This document shows positions 52,653 to 61,326 of a stretch of DNA of 64,000 bases, piece after piece. Where the stretch lies: positions 221,270-285,269 of the forward strand of contig DLHT01000017.1 of the NCBI GenBank assembly GCA_002483365.1, given 5' to 3'. The notes beneath the pieces are model-generated. The model was given only the letters and a program-made list of their open reading frames with translations. It was not told the origin of the DNA and ran no database searches. Both the position numbers and the translations under genes were made by a program. The number at the start of each line of letters is the position of its first letter. Within the stretch, counting starts at the first letter, position 1. This DNA comes from Cellvibrio sp. UBA7661. GTDB taxonomy: Bacteria; Pseudomonadota; Gammaproteobacteria; Pseudomonadales; Cellvibrionaceae.

Positions 52653-54182
52653 ATGTATATAGATGCTGTTTCTCTTAATCGTGCCCTCCAGCGAATGTTC
52701 GGTACAGCAGGCCACCTCTTAAAAATTTGGTTTGTACTAAAGCACATGGGGCTAAGCAGTAGTTCCGAGGGAGTTAGGATTGATACCGCTAATTCAACCC
52801 CTTCACTTAAAAGGTTGTTTTCGTTTGGGGCGAGCGATGGGCGCTTTTATGTCCCATTTGCGCACACCCCTCGATATTTGACAATGAAGCACGACGCCTC
52901 GCGCTCTATTATCCAAACTAATATTCAAAGATGGGCATCGAGTGGCTCGGTTGTTACTTGCGACCCCACGGGTTTCTTAGAAATAAGTCTGGTTGATACA
53001 AACAAGCTGTTAGTCAAGCCCGCACGCGAATATCCTTTTGGTCTTGGTTTAAATGAATCTGGATTCGCGCTTGAGGAGAATGCTCGAGTCAGTATCCCCA
53101 TTCGAGCATTCTCCGTCTGGTACGGGCGACAAACTCTGATTCCAGAGGGGGTAAATTCCGTAAATTTCTTATTGGAAAAGATGCTCGAAGAATTAAATAT
53201 TTCATCGGTAGAGCGAAAATTAATTTTTATCGAAGACGAAGATAATTTTTCAGTCCAAGCTGATGTTCTCACAGATCAGGAACTGTTTGAGTGTTGCTCT
53301 AAATTCATTGACGGGAACGAAACCGTTACTACAGAGATATTTAAAGAAAATTTTAGTCAATATAACAGGAAGATCAAAAGCATGATGTCGGGACTAAATC
53401 AACCACAATGGATGAGATTATCGCCTCAAGAAGAGATTGAAGCTTTATTGAAACAAGGGGCTAAAGCGATTCTTTTGTACGGACCCCCTCGTACTGGAAA
53501 AACTCGTTTAATTGACCAATTAATTGCAAGAGACTCTCACGATCGCTGCACAATACAGATTCATGATGGATGGGGCTACGATAATTTAATTCAAGGATTG
53601 AAACCTGATTCAGAGGGTAACTGGAATTGGGAAAGTGGGGTACTCAAAGCCGCTCTCGAGCACGGGAAAAAGTTTATCGTACTTGAAGAAATTAATCGTA
53701 CAGCAATATCTCAGGCGCTGGGCGAAGTATTTTCTCTCATTGAGGAGGTTTATCGAGGACAGGAAAATGCGATTATGTTGCGAAATGGAGAAAGTTTTTT
53801 CATTGGTGAAGACGTTGTGTTTTTTATGACTATGAACAATATAGACAAGTCGACGGAAGAGATTGATGATGCGTTAATGGGCAGAGTCGCAGCTGTAGAG
53901 GTTTCTCCTCGATCTGAGGATCTCGCAGAAATGCTTACCGCGAATAACGTTCCTGCTGAAATCGGGCGTAAAGTAGGTGAACTTTTTGTCGAAATTCTAT
54001 CGGTTTATCCATTGGGTCATGGGTATTATTCAAATTTGCAGGGAGCTATAACTTCAAACGATGTTATTAGACACTATAAAACGAGAGTGCGGCCTGTCCT
54101 TGCTAATTTTATCGGAAATTTAAACTTAAATGAGCTTGCGAAAATTGACAACATTGTCGATGAGCTTTTTGGCATTCAATGA
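52653..54182 (+). CDS. McrB-like AAA+ ATPase/GTPase of a restriction system
   Basis: 509 residues. The C-terminal half is an McrB-type AAA+ motor: Walker A GPPRTGKT (277-284), Walker B KFIVLEEINRT (about 340-350), and FFMTMNNIDKSTEEIDDALM, which keeps the N-x-x-D of the McrB nucleotide motif. The N-terminal ~230 residues do not match the usual McrB methyl-cytosine domain or any domain I recognise, and should set target choice. It overlaps the McrC-like gene by 4 bases (ATGA), so both subunits are made together. Confidence 0.85.
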   Translation: MYIDAVSLNRALQRMFGTAGHLLKIWFVLKHMGLSSSSEGVRIDTANSTPSLKRLFSFGASDGRFYVPFAHTPRYLTMKHDASRSIIQTNIQRWASSGSVVTCDPTGFLEISLVDTNKLLVKPAREYPFGLGLNESGFALEENARVSIPIRAFSVWYGRQTLIPEGVNSVNFLLEKMLEELNISSVERKLIFIEDEDNFSVQADVLTDQELFECCSKFIDGNETVTTEIFKENFSQYNRKIKSMMSGLNQPQWMRLSPQEEIEALLKQGAKAILLYGPPRTGKTRLIDQLIARDSHDRCTIQIHDGWGYDNLIQGLKPDSEGNWNWESGVLKAALEHGKKFIVLEEINRTAISQALGEVFSLIEEVYRGQENAIMLRNGESFFIGEDVVFFMTMNNIDKSTEEIDDALMGRVAAVEVSPRSEDLAEMLTANNVPAEIGRKVGELFVEILSVYPLGHGYYSNLQGAITSNDVIRHYKTRVRPVLANFIGNLNLNELAKIDNIVDELFGIQ

Positions 54183-55393
54183 TTAGACAAATTATTGAAG
54201 GTCAATTGGGTTGGTTAGTCGGTGTGGATGCGGCTGATATCCCCGACAAGCTCCCCGCGGGAATTTCGGTTCATTTGCGCTCTGGCGCTATTGGGCTCGA
54301 GTCACAAGGTATTGTTGGTTCAATATTTCTTCGCAATGGAGACACAGTCCATATACTTCCAAAAATTGGCGAAGTTAACTTTCTTCGTTTGCTATTTAAG
54401 GCAGAAAGTGGAGAGGAACTACCACAAATTGAGCTTGATGATTTCGTAAAATATTCTGAGGATAATGAGTCGAGCTTTAGTTCACTTGTTTCCCAACGGT
54501 TTCTTGTATCTCTGGATGACATTCTCCGTAAAAGCCCTTTGCAAGGGCGGGCATCACAGCTCAGAGAGGAGGATTTCGTGCTTGGTGAAATTCATGCATT
54601 AAAAACAGCAATCAATCTTGCAAGGAGAAGAGTAAATCCTGTTGCTTCCTTTTTAAAAAGTCGAACCTTTGACATCCCAGAGAATAGACTGCTTACAGAG
54701 TCGTTAATTAGAGCATGGCATCATCTGCCTGCTGAGGCGCGACGGAAATATCAAGCGATCTATCAAATTTGGATGAAAAAATTTGTACGTTCAAAAGACA
54801 TTGCCAGCGACCTTGCGATAATTGACCAGCGCTTTGCAATCCGTGGGTATGGTGGATCAAGGGATTATTATAAGCATGCGCTTTCGCTTGCAAAAATTAT
54901 CTTGGGAAGCAGCGGAATTGGGTTTGGTTCCCATGGTGAGATTATGGGCAGTGCGACCCTCCTCAATACATCCCAAATCTTTGAAAAATATATACGCAGA
55001 GTAATTTCCGACGCATACGCCCCAAAAGGATATGTAGTAGCAAAAGGTGGATTGGATTCGAAAACTCTTTACACGAATGGTAGCTTCGAGCTTGTTCCCG
55101 ATATTGTTGTAAGTCGAAACGGCTCAACTATTCTCCTAGCTGATGCAAAATATAAGAAGCCCACAAATGCCGATCATTATCAAATGGCTACATATATGGC
55201 ATATCATAAAGTTGAGCAAGGCATAATGCTTGCTCCTTTATCTATTGGTAACTCAGTAGTAATTAAAGAATACTTAACCCCAAATCGAACCATAGTACGA
55301 GAAATCTATTTGCCGATGAATAATCTTAGTGAAACCCAATCAACCCTTTCAACGTTAATCGAAAGCTACAGTCATAAATCAAGCAGAACGTAA
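54179..55393 (+). CDS. McrC-like PD-(D/E)xK nuclease subunit
   Basis: 404 residues of the McrBC 5-methylcytosine restriction subunit type: an N-terminal beta region (GAIGLESQGIVGSIFLRNGD), central helices with NRLLTESLIRAWHHL, and the C-terminal nuclease core. In that core VPDIVV and LLADAKYKK (about residues 306-325) give the PD...DxK catalytic triad. McrC is recruited by the AAA+ partner and cuts after translocation. Its 3' end overlaps the convergent methyltransferase gene by 15 bases. Confidence 0.85.
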   Translation: MIRQIIEGQLGWLVGVDAADIPDKLPAGISVHLRSGAIGLESQGIVGSIFLRNGDTVHILPKIGEVNFLRLLFKAESGEELPQIELDDFVKYSEDNESSFSSLVSQRFLVSLDDILRKSPLQGRASQLREEDFVLGEIHALKTAINLARRRVNPVASFLKSRTFDIPENRLLTESLIRAWHHLPAEARRKYQAIYQIWMKKFVRSKDIASDLAIIDQRFAIRGYGGSRDYYKHALSLAKIILGSSGIGFGSHGEIMGSATLLNTSQIFEKYIRRVISDAYAPKGYVVAKGGLDSKTLYTNGSFELVPDIVVSRNGSTILLADAKYKKPTNADHYQMATYMAYHKVEQGIMLAPLSIGNSVVIKEYLTPNRTIVREIYLPMNNLSETQSTLSTLIESYSHKSSRT

Positions 55394-56593
55394 TAAGGGA
55401 GCGACTTTTTCAATTTTTCGTTTCGCCGTGGTGAGATATTCATCGCACACGTCAATACCTATAAATTTTCTTCCCAAAGATCTTGCCGCAATACCAGCGT
55501 TCCCTGCACCCACAAACGGATCTAAAACCAAATCATTTTCATTAGTCGTAAGCGCAATACATCGAGCTGGCAATGCTATTGGAAATTGAGCTCCATGCCC
55601 ATCGCGGCCACTAGATGTAGGTAAGGTCCAGACATCCGATAATTTATCTGTTTCATTCCCATTATTTCTCCCGCCTAAGGCAGCTGGAAGATTTCGGTAT
55701 ATATCTTTATTAAACAGCGGAGCTCTCTGTTTAGTTAGATGAATAATATATTCTAAGTTTCGACTTACTCTCGATTCCTGTGGCTCAGGAAGCGTGCTAG
55801 TTTTTGCCCACGTAACCACTGTTTTTACGTAGTAGCCGATTCGTGAGGCTCTTTCCGCAATCAACATAGGAATCAGACATTGTTCACCGTCTTTGAGATA
55901 CGAGTGGCCAGCGCTGTAACGACGACATTCATGATCTCCCCACGCACGGTCATCTTCTCCTTGCATTGCCTTAAGGGCTTCGGAAGCATTGCTTCGAATT
56001 TGAGTTCTAGTATTGAAGGTATCCATCACGTTCCACCAGATCGAACCACTATCTGCCAGAACATCATATAATGCGGATAGAACTTCAGTCGTATGTCTGA
56101 GAAATCCCTCGGGCGTCTGTTCATGGCCAAATGGACAATTTTCTCCGTCCGCCCATGCTACAAATCGGGGCTCTTTGTAAATTCTCAGTCCCCAATATGG
56201 CGTCGATGTTACTACGCATTGAACTGATTTCTTCGGCAAAAGGTCAAGGCTTTCAAGAACATCGCCATGAATTAATTGGTATTCCTCTGATGTATTAATT
56301 TGTTTCGGTAATGGTCTTTTGCCAGTGCTTTTTTGAATCAGGTAGTCAATAACTTTGCTTCGAGGTACGAATGTTTCTCTATAGGAGTCTTGGTCTAGTA
56401 GAGAAAAAATATCTTGAACTCCTAAATGAGGGTTTCTTCCACAGACCTTCTTTATGAACGTTCTAGACATACCAACAACGGTTGAAACAAGATCGATATG
56501 GAAAACAGTTTCAACACCAGTATACTTATCCCGATCGAGGGTTAAAATCGGTGTCTGGGGCTTTATATCTGGCAATACCTTCGGTTCTTTCAT
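55379..56593 (-). CDS. Beta-class DNA methyltransferase (N4-cytosine or N6-adenine)
   Basis: 404 residues. The catalytic motif TSTPYWGLR (129-137) precedes the SAM-binding motif VLDPFVGAGNAGIAARSLG (about 350-370), which is the order of beta-class amino-methyltransferases. The usual SPPY/DPPY is STPY here, closest to the N4-cytosine type. About 100 extra residues at the N-terminus look helix-turn-helix-like. It is convergent with the McrC-like gene and coupled by a 4-base overlap to the small protein upstream. It probably marks host DNA. Confidence 0.85.
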   Translation of the reverse strand: MKEPKVLPDIKPQTPILTLDRDKYTGVETVFHIDLVSTVVGMSRTFIKKVCGRNPHLGVQDIFSLLDQDSYRETFVPRSKVIDYLIQKSTGKRPLPKQINTSEEYQLIHGDVLESLDLLPKKSVQCVVTSTPYWGLRIYKEPRFVAWADGENCPFGHEQTPEGFLRHTTEVLSALYDVLADSGSIWWNVMDTFNTRTQIRSNASEALKAMQGEDDRAWGDHECRRYSAGHSYLKDGEQCLIPMLIAERASRIGYYVKTVVTWAKTSTLPEPQESRVSRNLEYIIHLTKQRAPLFNKDIYRNLPAALGGRNNGNETDKLSDVWTLPTSSGRDGHGAQFPIALPARCIALTTNENDLVLDPFVGAGNAGIAARSLGRKFIGIDVCDEYLTTAKRKIEKVAPLLRSA

Positions 56594-56784
56594 TTTTTAG
56601 CGGCCCCATTAAACTCCAAACTAATGCGCTCTTTAATTACGGTGCTTATGAAGCTCTTTTCAGCCAACCAAGCAATGACTATACCTCTGACGACGTCTGC
56701 ATCGGTCTCTCCAAATTCCCCTTTAAGGTGTTCAAGGAGTTCAATTTGTCTATCTGAAAACGAAACTTGAATTTTTTTTGACAT
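56590..56784 (-). CDS. Small ribbon-helix-helix-like protein
   Basis: 64 residues: a short beta-type start (KKIQVSFSDRQIELLEHL) then two helices (ETDADVVRGIVIAWLAEKS), the layout of CopG/Arc-type DNA-binding proteins. It overlaps the methyltransferase start by 4 bases and is read first, as restriction-modification controller genes often are. An autoregulatory role is inferred. It could also be an antitoxin-like protein. Confidence 0.7.
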   Translation of the reverse strand: MSKKIQVSFSDRQIELLEHLKGEFGETDADVVRGIVIAWLAEKSFISTVIKERISLEFNGAAKK

Positions 56785-56884
56785 ATATTTTCTCTTTATT
56801 GGGGTCTATAAAGAATCTACATGGATTCTTTTTGGCTGTCAATCGATCTTCTTTAAGATTAGTCACTGTTAATACGGCGTACAG

Positions 56885-58543
56885 TTATTGACAGAACTCC
56901 AAGGGTGGCGCATTCGCGCCACCTAAAGCAAACCCCATCCCGAAATCATTTTTCTTGGTTGATAAATCCACAGGGCGAACAATCCATTCGCGGATATGGG
57001 TTTTAATTGTTTCAATTCCTTTAAAACAAAGCCCGATTAATTTCTTAATGGCTTCGCCGTATTTGTTGGGTGTTTCTTTTGCAACGTGTAGTGCGCGTAA
57101 CGGCTGATCTTTTAGTGGAACGGTTGCGCCGCCGGATAATTCAACAAAGGTTTTAAAGTCGCCTTTATCGCAAGCTTCAACAATTGCAGTTAATTGGTCG
57201 CTGCCAATTCGCTCTAAGGTTTCCTGAGCGGCTTCTGATGTGGCAAAGCGGCGGGCTTCGCGCCAGACGGTTACGCTAGGGCTGCCGATAAACTGAAATT
57301 GGCGAATATTCCAAATAGAAGCCCATGCTCTAATGCGAATTGCACTATCAATGGCATCGTGGCCGTACAGGTCTGCGCCTACGTGCTCACCATCGATATT
57401 TTTTGCGATGTACTTAGCCACATAACCAATGGCCGAACCCTTGGCTGGATCTATGAGTTCCACTTTTAAACGGCGTAATTCCGCTCCAGCTTCATCGCCA
57501 TCTTCAGCGAGTGCGTAGCGTTTAATAATTTGTGTGGTTTGCTCAACCTGATTGGGCGGCATAAAGAAGAGCATATGCCAATGTGGGGTGCCGTCATGGT
57601 GAGGTTCAACAACACGAATACCATAGGGTTGAATTTCACTGTGTTTGAATGAGGCGCGAATTCTTGCCCATATTTTGTTGAAATAATCTTGGGTGTCGGC
57701 GGGCGTGGCGTTGTTGTATTTAGGGTTTGGCTTACAGGGCTTGGAATGGTAAGCGTGATATTTGGATGGCGCTGTCATGGTGTAAAACACTGCAACGTGA
57801 GCTTGGTCTTTGGCGTAGCCTTCCAAACCAGAGATGCGAGTCATCATCTCATTGCGGCGGTTTACCAAGTTGGATATGCCGCGCTTGGCGAGATCCAATA
57901 AATTAAATACTTGGCCTAAATCATTCTCGGCTTCCAGTGAAGCCAGCAGTGCTTCATTGCGTTGCCATTGCTGCCACTTGCGCGCAACGCAAATGTTGCT
58001 GGCATAGATACCGGCAATTCGATTAACCAAGCCTAATTCAATGAACAGGCTTTCAAGGGTTCGCTCTTGTAAGTTTCTTATCTCTCGTCGCCACCACGCG
58101 GAATCAGACACGCGGGCGATGGCTCCGGCTAATTCATCCTCGTTGGCTTTCTTGATGTCATTCAGGGGTAAATCAAACCCATAGGAAGCCAAGCGAACTT
58201 GAACCAAGCGCGCAGCTTTGCGTAAGCCGTATTGCTTGATATAGCGAGCGGATAAGCCGGTCATGTTAAGCGAGCGTTGCTCGGCAAAACGCTTAACGTC
58301 TTCATCGGGGGAGTCTATATAGATTCCTTGGAATCTCGCCCCTAATACCAATCTCTCGTTATAGCGCCGCAAATTATGATTGGCGGTCACATAGCCCTTA
58401 GCTTTCGCTGTGCGCACGTAGTCCTTTGCCAGTGTCATGCAAAGGAATGGATGAGCATCAAAAATCTTCGCTCGGAATAAACGGCATTCATGCGTACCGT
58501 AGCCTTCGGTCAGGCTTAAGGCTTCATCGGTATAAAGCGGCAT
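56885..58543 (-). CDS. Phage P2 gpA-like HUH replication endonuclease
   Basis: 552 residues of the phage GPA replication family, which nicks its origin and starts rolling-circle replication. The metal site is GTPHWHMLFF (His 321 and 323). The nicking tyrosines lie in IGYVAKYIAKN (about residues 370-378), two Tyr four apart as in P2 A protein. This gives the element its own replication start. The gene is 11 bases downstream of the AlpA-like gene. A decayed fragment of a sister gene lies at 63018-63092. Confidence 0.9.
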   Translation of the reverse strand: MPLYTDEALSLTEGYGTHECRLFRAKIFDAHPFLCMTLAKDYVRTAKAKGYVTANHNLRRYNERLVLGARFQGIYIDSPDEDVKRFAEQRSLNMTGLSARYIKQYGLRKAARLVQVRLASYGFDLPLNDIKKANEDELAGAIARVSDSAWWRREIRNLQERTLESLFIELGLVNRIAGIYASNICVARKWQQWQRNEALLASLEAENDLGQVFNLLDLAKRGISNLVNRRNEMMTRISGLEGYAKDQAHVAVFYTMTAPSKYHAYHSKPCKPNPKYNNATPADTQDYFNKIWARIRASFKHSEIQPYGIRVVEPHHDGTPHWHMLFFMPPNQVEQTTQIIKRYALAEDGDEAGAELRRLKVELIDPAKGSAIGYVAKYIAKNIDGEHVGADLYGHDAIDSAIRIRAWASIWNIRQFQFIGSPSVTVWREARRFATSEAAQETLERIGSDQLTAIVEACDKGDFKTFVELSGGATVPLKDQPLRALHVAKETPNKYGEAIKKLIGLCFKGIETIKTHIREWIVRPVDLSTKKNDFGMGFALGGANAPPLEFCQ

Positions 58544-58554
58544 AGGGCAGCCTC

Positions 58555-58779
58555 TTAATGCTGCCCGAGGTGTTCTAGCTTCATAAAGTTATCAAGCCAG
58601 CGATCCAGATCTTCGCGCAGGTAGCGAACAGATCGACCGATCTTGATAAAGGGTGGGGCGGGAGTGCGGTTATCGCGGTTGCCATCCATACGCGCTTGAG
58701 CCAGAAAAGAGCGGCTCATGCCTATGTATTGGGATGCTTCAATCTCGGTAAAAGCTTTTGGTTGTATTCTGTTAGTCAT
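58555..58779 (-). CDS. AlpA-family helix-turn-helix regulator/excisionase-like protein
   Basis: 74 residues of the MerR-like excisionase type: FTEIEASQYIGMSRSFLAQ as helix-turn-helix, then PPFIKIGRSVRYLREDLDRW, the typical AlpA wing and helix. AlpA-type proteins control excision and early genes in P4-like satellites. It stands directly upstream of the replication gene and downstream of the iteron-like array. Confidence 0.88.
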   Translation of the reverse strand: MTNRIQPKAFTEIEASQYIGMSRSFLAQARMDGNRDNRTPAPPFIKIGRSVRYLREDLDRWLDNFMKLEHLGQH

Positions 58780-58825
58780 GATTTGTCTCCAGTAGTCATC
58801 ACTGGATGCGAAAGATACAACCCGT

Positions 58826-58988
58826 TTCGCTTAACTCGTCAAGTACGACTTTTGGTAGTTCGCTTAAATTTAAGCGACCGAAAATGCCTGTTTTAAGCAA
58901 AGATATTTCTCTTTAAGCGAATTTATTAGGTTGTTTAAGCCAAAAGTTCGCTTAAAAGTTGGGATGAGTTCGCTTGGACTTCGCTTAA
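58826..58988. repeat. Iteron-like array of TTCGCTTAA elements
   Basis: Full or 8-of-9 matches to TTCGCTTAA or its complement lie at 58826-58834, 58859-58867, 58870-58878 (complement), 58913-58921 (complement), 58947-58955 and 58980-58988. Weaker copies lie at 58892-58900, 58935-58943 and 58969-58977. The second and third form a perfect 18-bp palindrome. The array covers the upstream region of alpA and rep and may be both operator and origin. Confidence 0.8.
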
Positions 58989-59165
58989 TTTTTAGGATGG
59001 GAAAAATAATTATGAATAATGGTAAATAAATTCACGGTTCGGGTGAATTTGGGTGCTGAAGCCGTAAAAAGAGCTAATCCAGCACTGGGAGCCAAGGGGC
59101 GCTGATTGCCTTGGGTGATCTGGTATTTGGTGCCGTACTAGCGTCAGATGCTTGTATGGTTTATT

Positions 59166-59197
59166 TGTGTACACTATGATGTACAAAATTATGTACT
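59166..59197 (+). promoter_or_regulatory. Operator-like palindromes of the yafN promoter
   Basis: GTGTACAC (59167-59174) is a perfect palindrome and is followed by two further TGTAC elements at about 59180 and 59192. They sit 15-45 bases upstream of the yafN start, as expected for a Phd/YefM-type autorepressor. The rest of 58989-59165 shows nothing definite. Confidence 0.6.
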
Positions 59198-59210
59198 TTA
59201 TGGGGGTTAT

Positions 59211-59504
59211 ATGAGTACCAGCCCAATCTACGCCGAACAGACAGTATCCATCACTGACCTTCGTAAAAGCCCTGCCAGCTACTTCAAAAGTGAGCCGGTG
59301 GCTGTTTTGTCTAATAACCGCACGGCAGGCTATATAGTGCCTGCCGAGGTTTATCAGCATATGGTCAAAATGATCGAACAGGCTTATCCCGAGGGGCGCA
59401 GTCGCTTTCGGCCATCCCGCGCGCGCTTGGATGCAATAGTGGCAGAAGGTAATGAATTGCTTGCCAATACTTCGCCTGATGAATTGGGGCGCTTTTCTGA
59501 GTGA
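59211..59504 (+). CDS. yafN: YafN-like Phd/YefM antitoxin
   Basis: 97 residues: TVSITDLRKSPASYFKSEPV and VLSNNRTAGYIVPAEVYQHM are the Phd/YefM DNA-binding fold; the rest is a toxin-wrapping helix. The ATG at 59211 with GGGGGT upstream is used; the frame is open from 59148. It partners the YafO-like toxin that follows and would repress their promoter. Confidence 0.9.
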   Translation: MSTSPIYAEQTVSITDLRKSPASYFKSEPVAVLSNNRTAGYIVPAEVYQHMVKMIEQAYPEGRSRFRPSRARLDAIVAEGNELLANTSPDELGRFSE

Positions 59505-59902
59505 TTAGGATATTTAAAACTGAGTTAATCAGAAGGCAGCTTGATCCAGAAGAGTTGAAGTGCTTGGAAGATGATTTTCGCCATTACAAAGCTAATGGTG
59601 TTTTGCCTGACCTATTTGGCCGCGATGTTCCCTACAATCATCCCAATACCTTACCTTCGGTTAAAGCCGAAGAGCTTTGGCATATCCATTTGTTAGATGG
59701 TGAAGCTAACTGGCCTGTGCACTGCAAAAAGCAGGATGACAAAACCAGTGATGATCATCTGGTTTATTGCCCCGCCTACCAAACGCCTAATTGCTATTTG
59801 TTGATCGCCATTTTATCACCCGATGCACATGCGCAAGCGCGTAAAAATCAGGTGATGTTAGATCTTGCGAAAATGGCTGAAAATTTTAGAGTACAGTTTT
59901 AA
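59501..59902 (+). CDS. yafO: YafO-like mRNA interferase toxin
   Basis: 133 residues colinear with E. coli YafO: IRIFKTELIRRQLDPEEL, YKANGVLPDLFGRDVPY, then HIHLLDGEANWP and LVYCPAYQ and LLIAILSPDAHAQAR. YafO cuts mRNA in association with the ribosome. GTG start at 59501 overlaps the antitoxin stop, so expression is coupled. The pair should stabilise the element or act in phage defence. Confidence 0.9.
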   Translation: MIRIFKTELIRRQLDPEELKCLEDDFRHYKANGVLPDLFGRDVPYNHPNTLPSVKAEELWHIHLLDGEANWPVHCKKQDDKTSDDHLVYCPAYQTPNCYLLIAILSPDAHAQARKNQVMLDLAKMAENFRVQF

Positions 59903-60059
59903 TTTTTAACTAATTAATTTTCACTTAAATAAGTATCATCGATGCAGTTTTATTGAATAGACCGACGTTTTAGATACAGCTTCTAGCATGTTTTCGACTT
60001 CAGTATCTCTTGCTAGGTGTCCCGTAAGTTTCCCCATTGTTTTTATCGAAATTATAGAT

Positions 60060-61295
60060 CTATTCTATTAATTGATAATGAGCTATAAATTGATTCAGAA
60101 GGCTTTCAATTTCATCAATATAATGTTCAACGTTAGGTATTATTGTTGGACCAATAGTGAGCTTAGCCCCTATTTCCGCAAGCGGAACATACTCGTGAAT
60201 CCCTTTCATAGATTTTAAAGTAATTGTTAACCAGTCTTTAGTTAATACTTTCAGCTTTTGGTCATAGGTGTTATTTTCATCATAATTTGAAAGTACCTGA
60301 TAGACTGCTCTCATAACCGACTCTGGGTCGGTGACAAACTCTCCGTTTCTAGATATTCCAAATCCTATTTGGAAAAATGTAGATTTTAAAAATTTTTCTA
60401 CCGAAATCAATTTATGCTCATATTCCAACAGAGAAAGAGAGAGTCTAAATCTGATTGAGTTGGCTATTAATAGATCAATTGGCTGAATTGGAGTTGACGT
60501 AACGTACTCATCAATAGGGCTTTCCTGTCCTAATTCTTGAGTGGGATTTGGCTGTTGAGAATTTAAAAAATCAATGGCATTTCTGATATGCCCAATTAAA
60601 TTTTTTTCATTATTCAATTTTGAATAACATTCCGCTTTTATTACGTAGTAATACTGTAAAAAATTTATGGAAATATTTTTGAGATCTAATTCAGCTAATA
60701 GATCGTTAGCTCTTTCGAATTTTTTTTCATTGAAGGAAAAAACTGATAGTAAAACTTTCGATTCGTCATCAAGTTGTCCTTCATTTTTCATTAGCAGTTC
60801 TTTGGCTTCGCTTTCCTTGCCTGCTTTACAAAGCTCTATAGCTTTGTGTGAAAGCGATCGCTTGGATTTTGCTAGTCTCAACAAGTCTTCGTAAGCAGAT
60901 GCATTTAATTTTTTTTCTTTAGGGAGTTTTATTGCAAAGCCTTTTTCTGTTCTTCGAATAGTTTTCTCGTTTAATATTTCCCAATACGTGTCCCCCGAGT
61001 CTGGTAGGTGAACAGTTAATATCATTGGGAGGGCGTGATTTAGCCAATAATCAGCATGAATCTTGGTTCCACGAAACACATAATGGTCTGGTTTATCCTC
61101 TACATGACTAGCTCCCGTTTTTATTTGCAATCCAATTATTTTTCCAGTCGGTTCATTTTCGTCAACTATTTCAATTTGAGCATCTACACCGACGTCGGAG
61201 GTTTCTTGTTCTCTAAAAATCCATCCAAACTCTGAAAGAATTATACATTCTACAGCATTTACGCCGATTCTCTCCGTTGGGCTGAAACGTCCCAT
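60060..61295 (-). CDS. DUF4365 nuclease-like protein with helical-repeat C-terminus
   Basis: 411 residues. The N-terminal ~150 residues match DUF4365 (ERIGVNAVECIILSEFGW, DVGVDAQIEIV, then IIGLQIKTG), with the D38, E42 and Q57-x-K59 pattern of a PD-(D/E)xK-like nuclease fold. The remaining ~250 residues are helical and TPR-like (KAGKESEAKELLMKNEGQL, FERANDLLAELDL). It is AT-rich and separate from its neighbours. A defence effector role is inferred from the fold and the island context only. Confidence 0.75.
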   Translation of the reverse strand: MGRFSPTERIGVNAVECIILSEFGWIFREQETSDVGVDAQIEIVDENEPTGKIIGLQIKTGASHVEDKPDHYVFRGTKIHADYWLNHALPMILTVHLPDSGDTYWEILNEKTIRRTEKGFAIKLPKEKKLNASAYEDLLRLAKSKRSLSHKAIELCKAGKESEAKELLMKNEGQLDDESKVLLSVFSFNEKKFERANDLLAELDLKNISINFLQYYYVIKAECYSKLNNEKNLIGHIRNAIDFLNSQQPNPTQELGQESPIDEYVTSTPIQPIDLLIANSIRFRLSLSLLEYEHKLISVEKFLKSTFFQIGFGISRNGEFVTDPESVMRAVYQVLSNYDENNTYDQKLKVLTKDWLTITLKSMKGIHEYVPLAEIGAKLTIGPTIIPNVEHYIDEIESLLNQFIAHYQLIE

Positions 61296-61326
61296 ATTAT
61301 CTTTTCCTCTGGAATTATCTCTTCAA

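Noticed and set aside
58826..58988. Repeat array considered as CRISPR
   Set aside because: Units are 9 bases, in both orientations with irregular spacing, and no cas gene is near; an iteron or operator array fits better.
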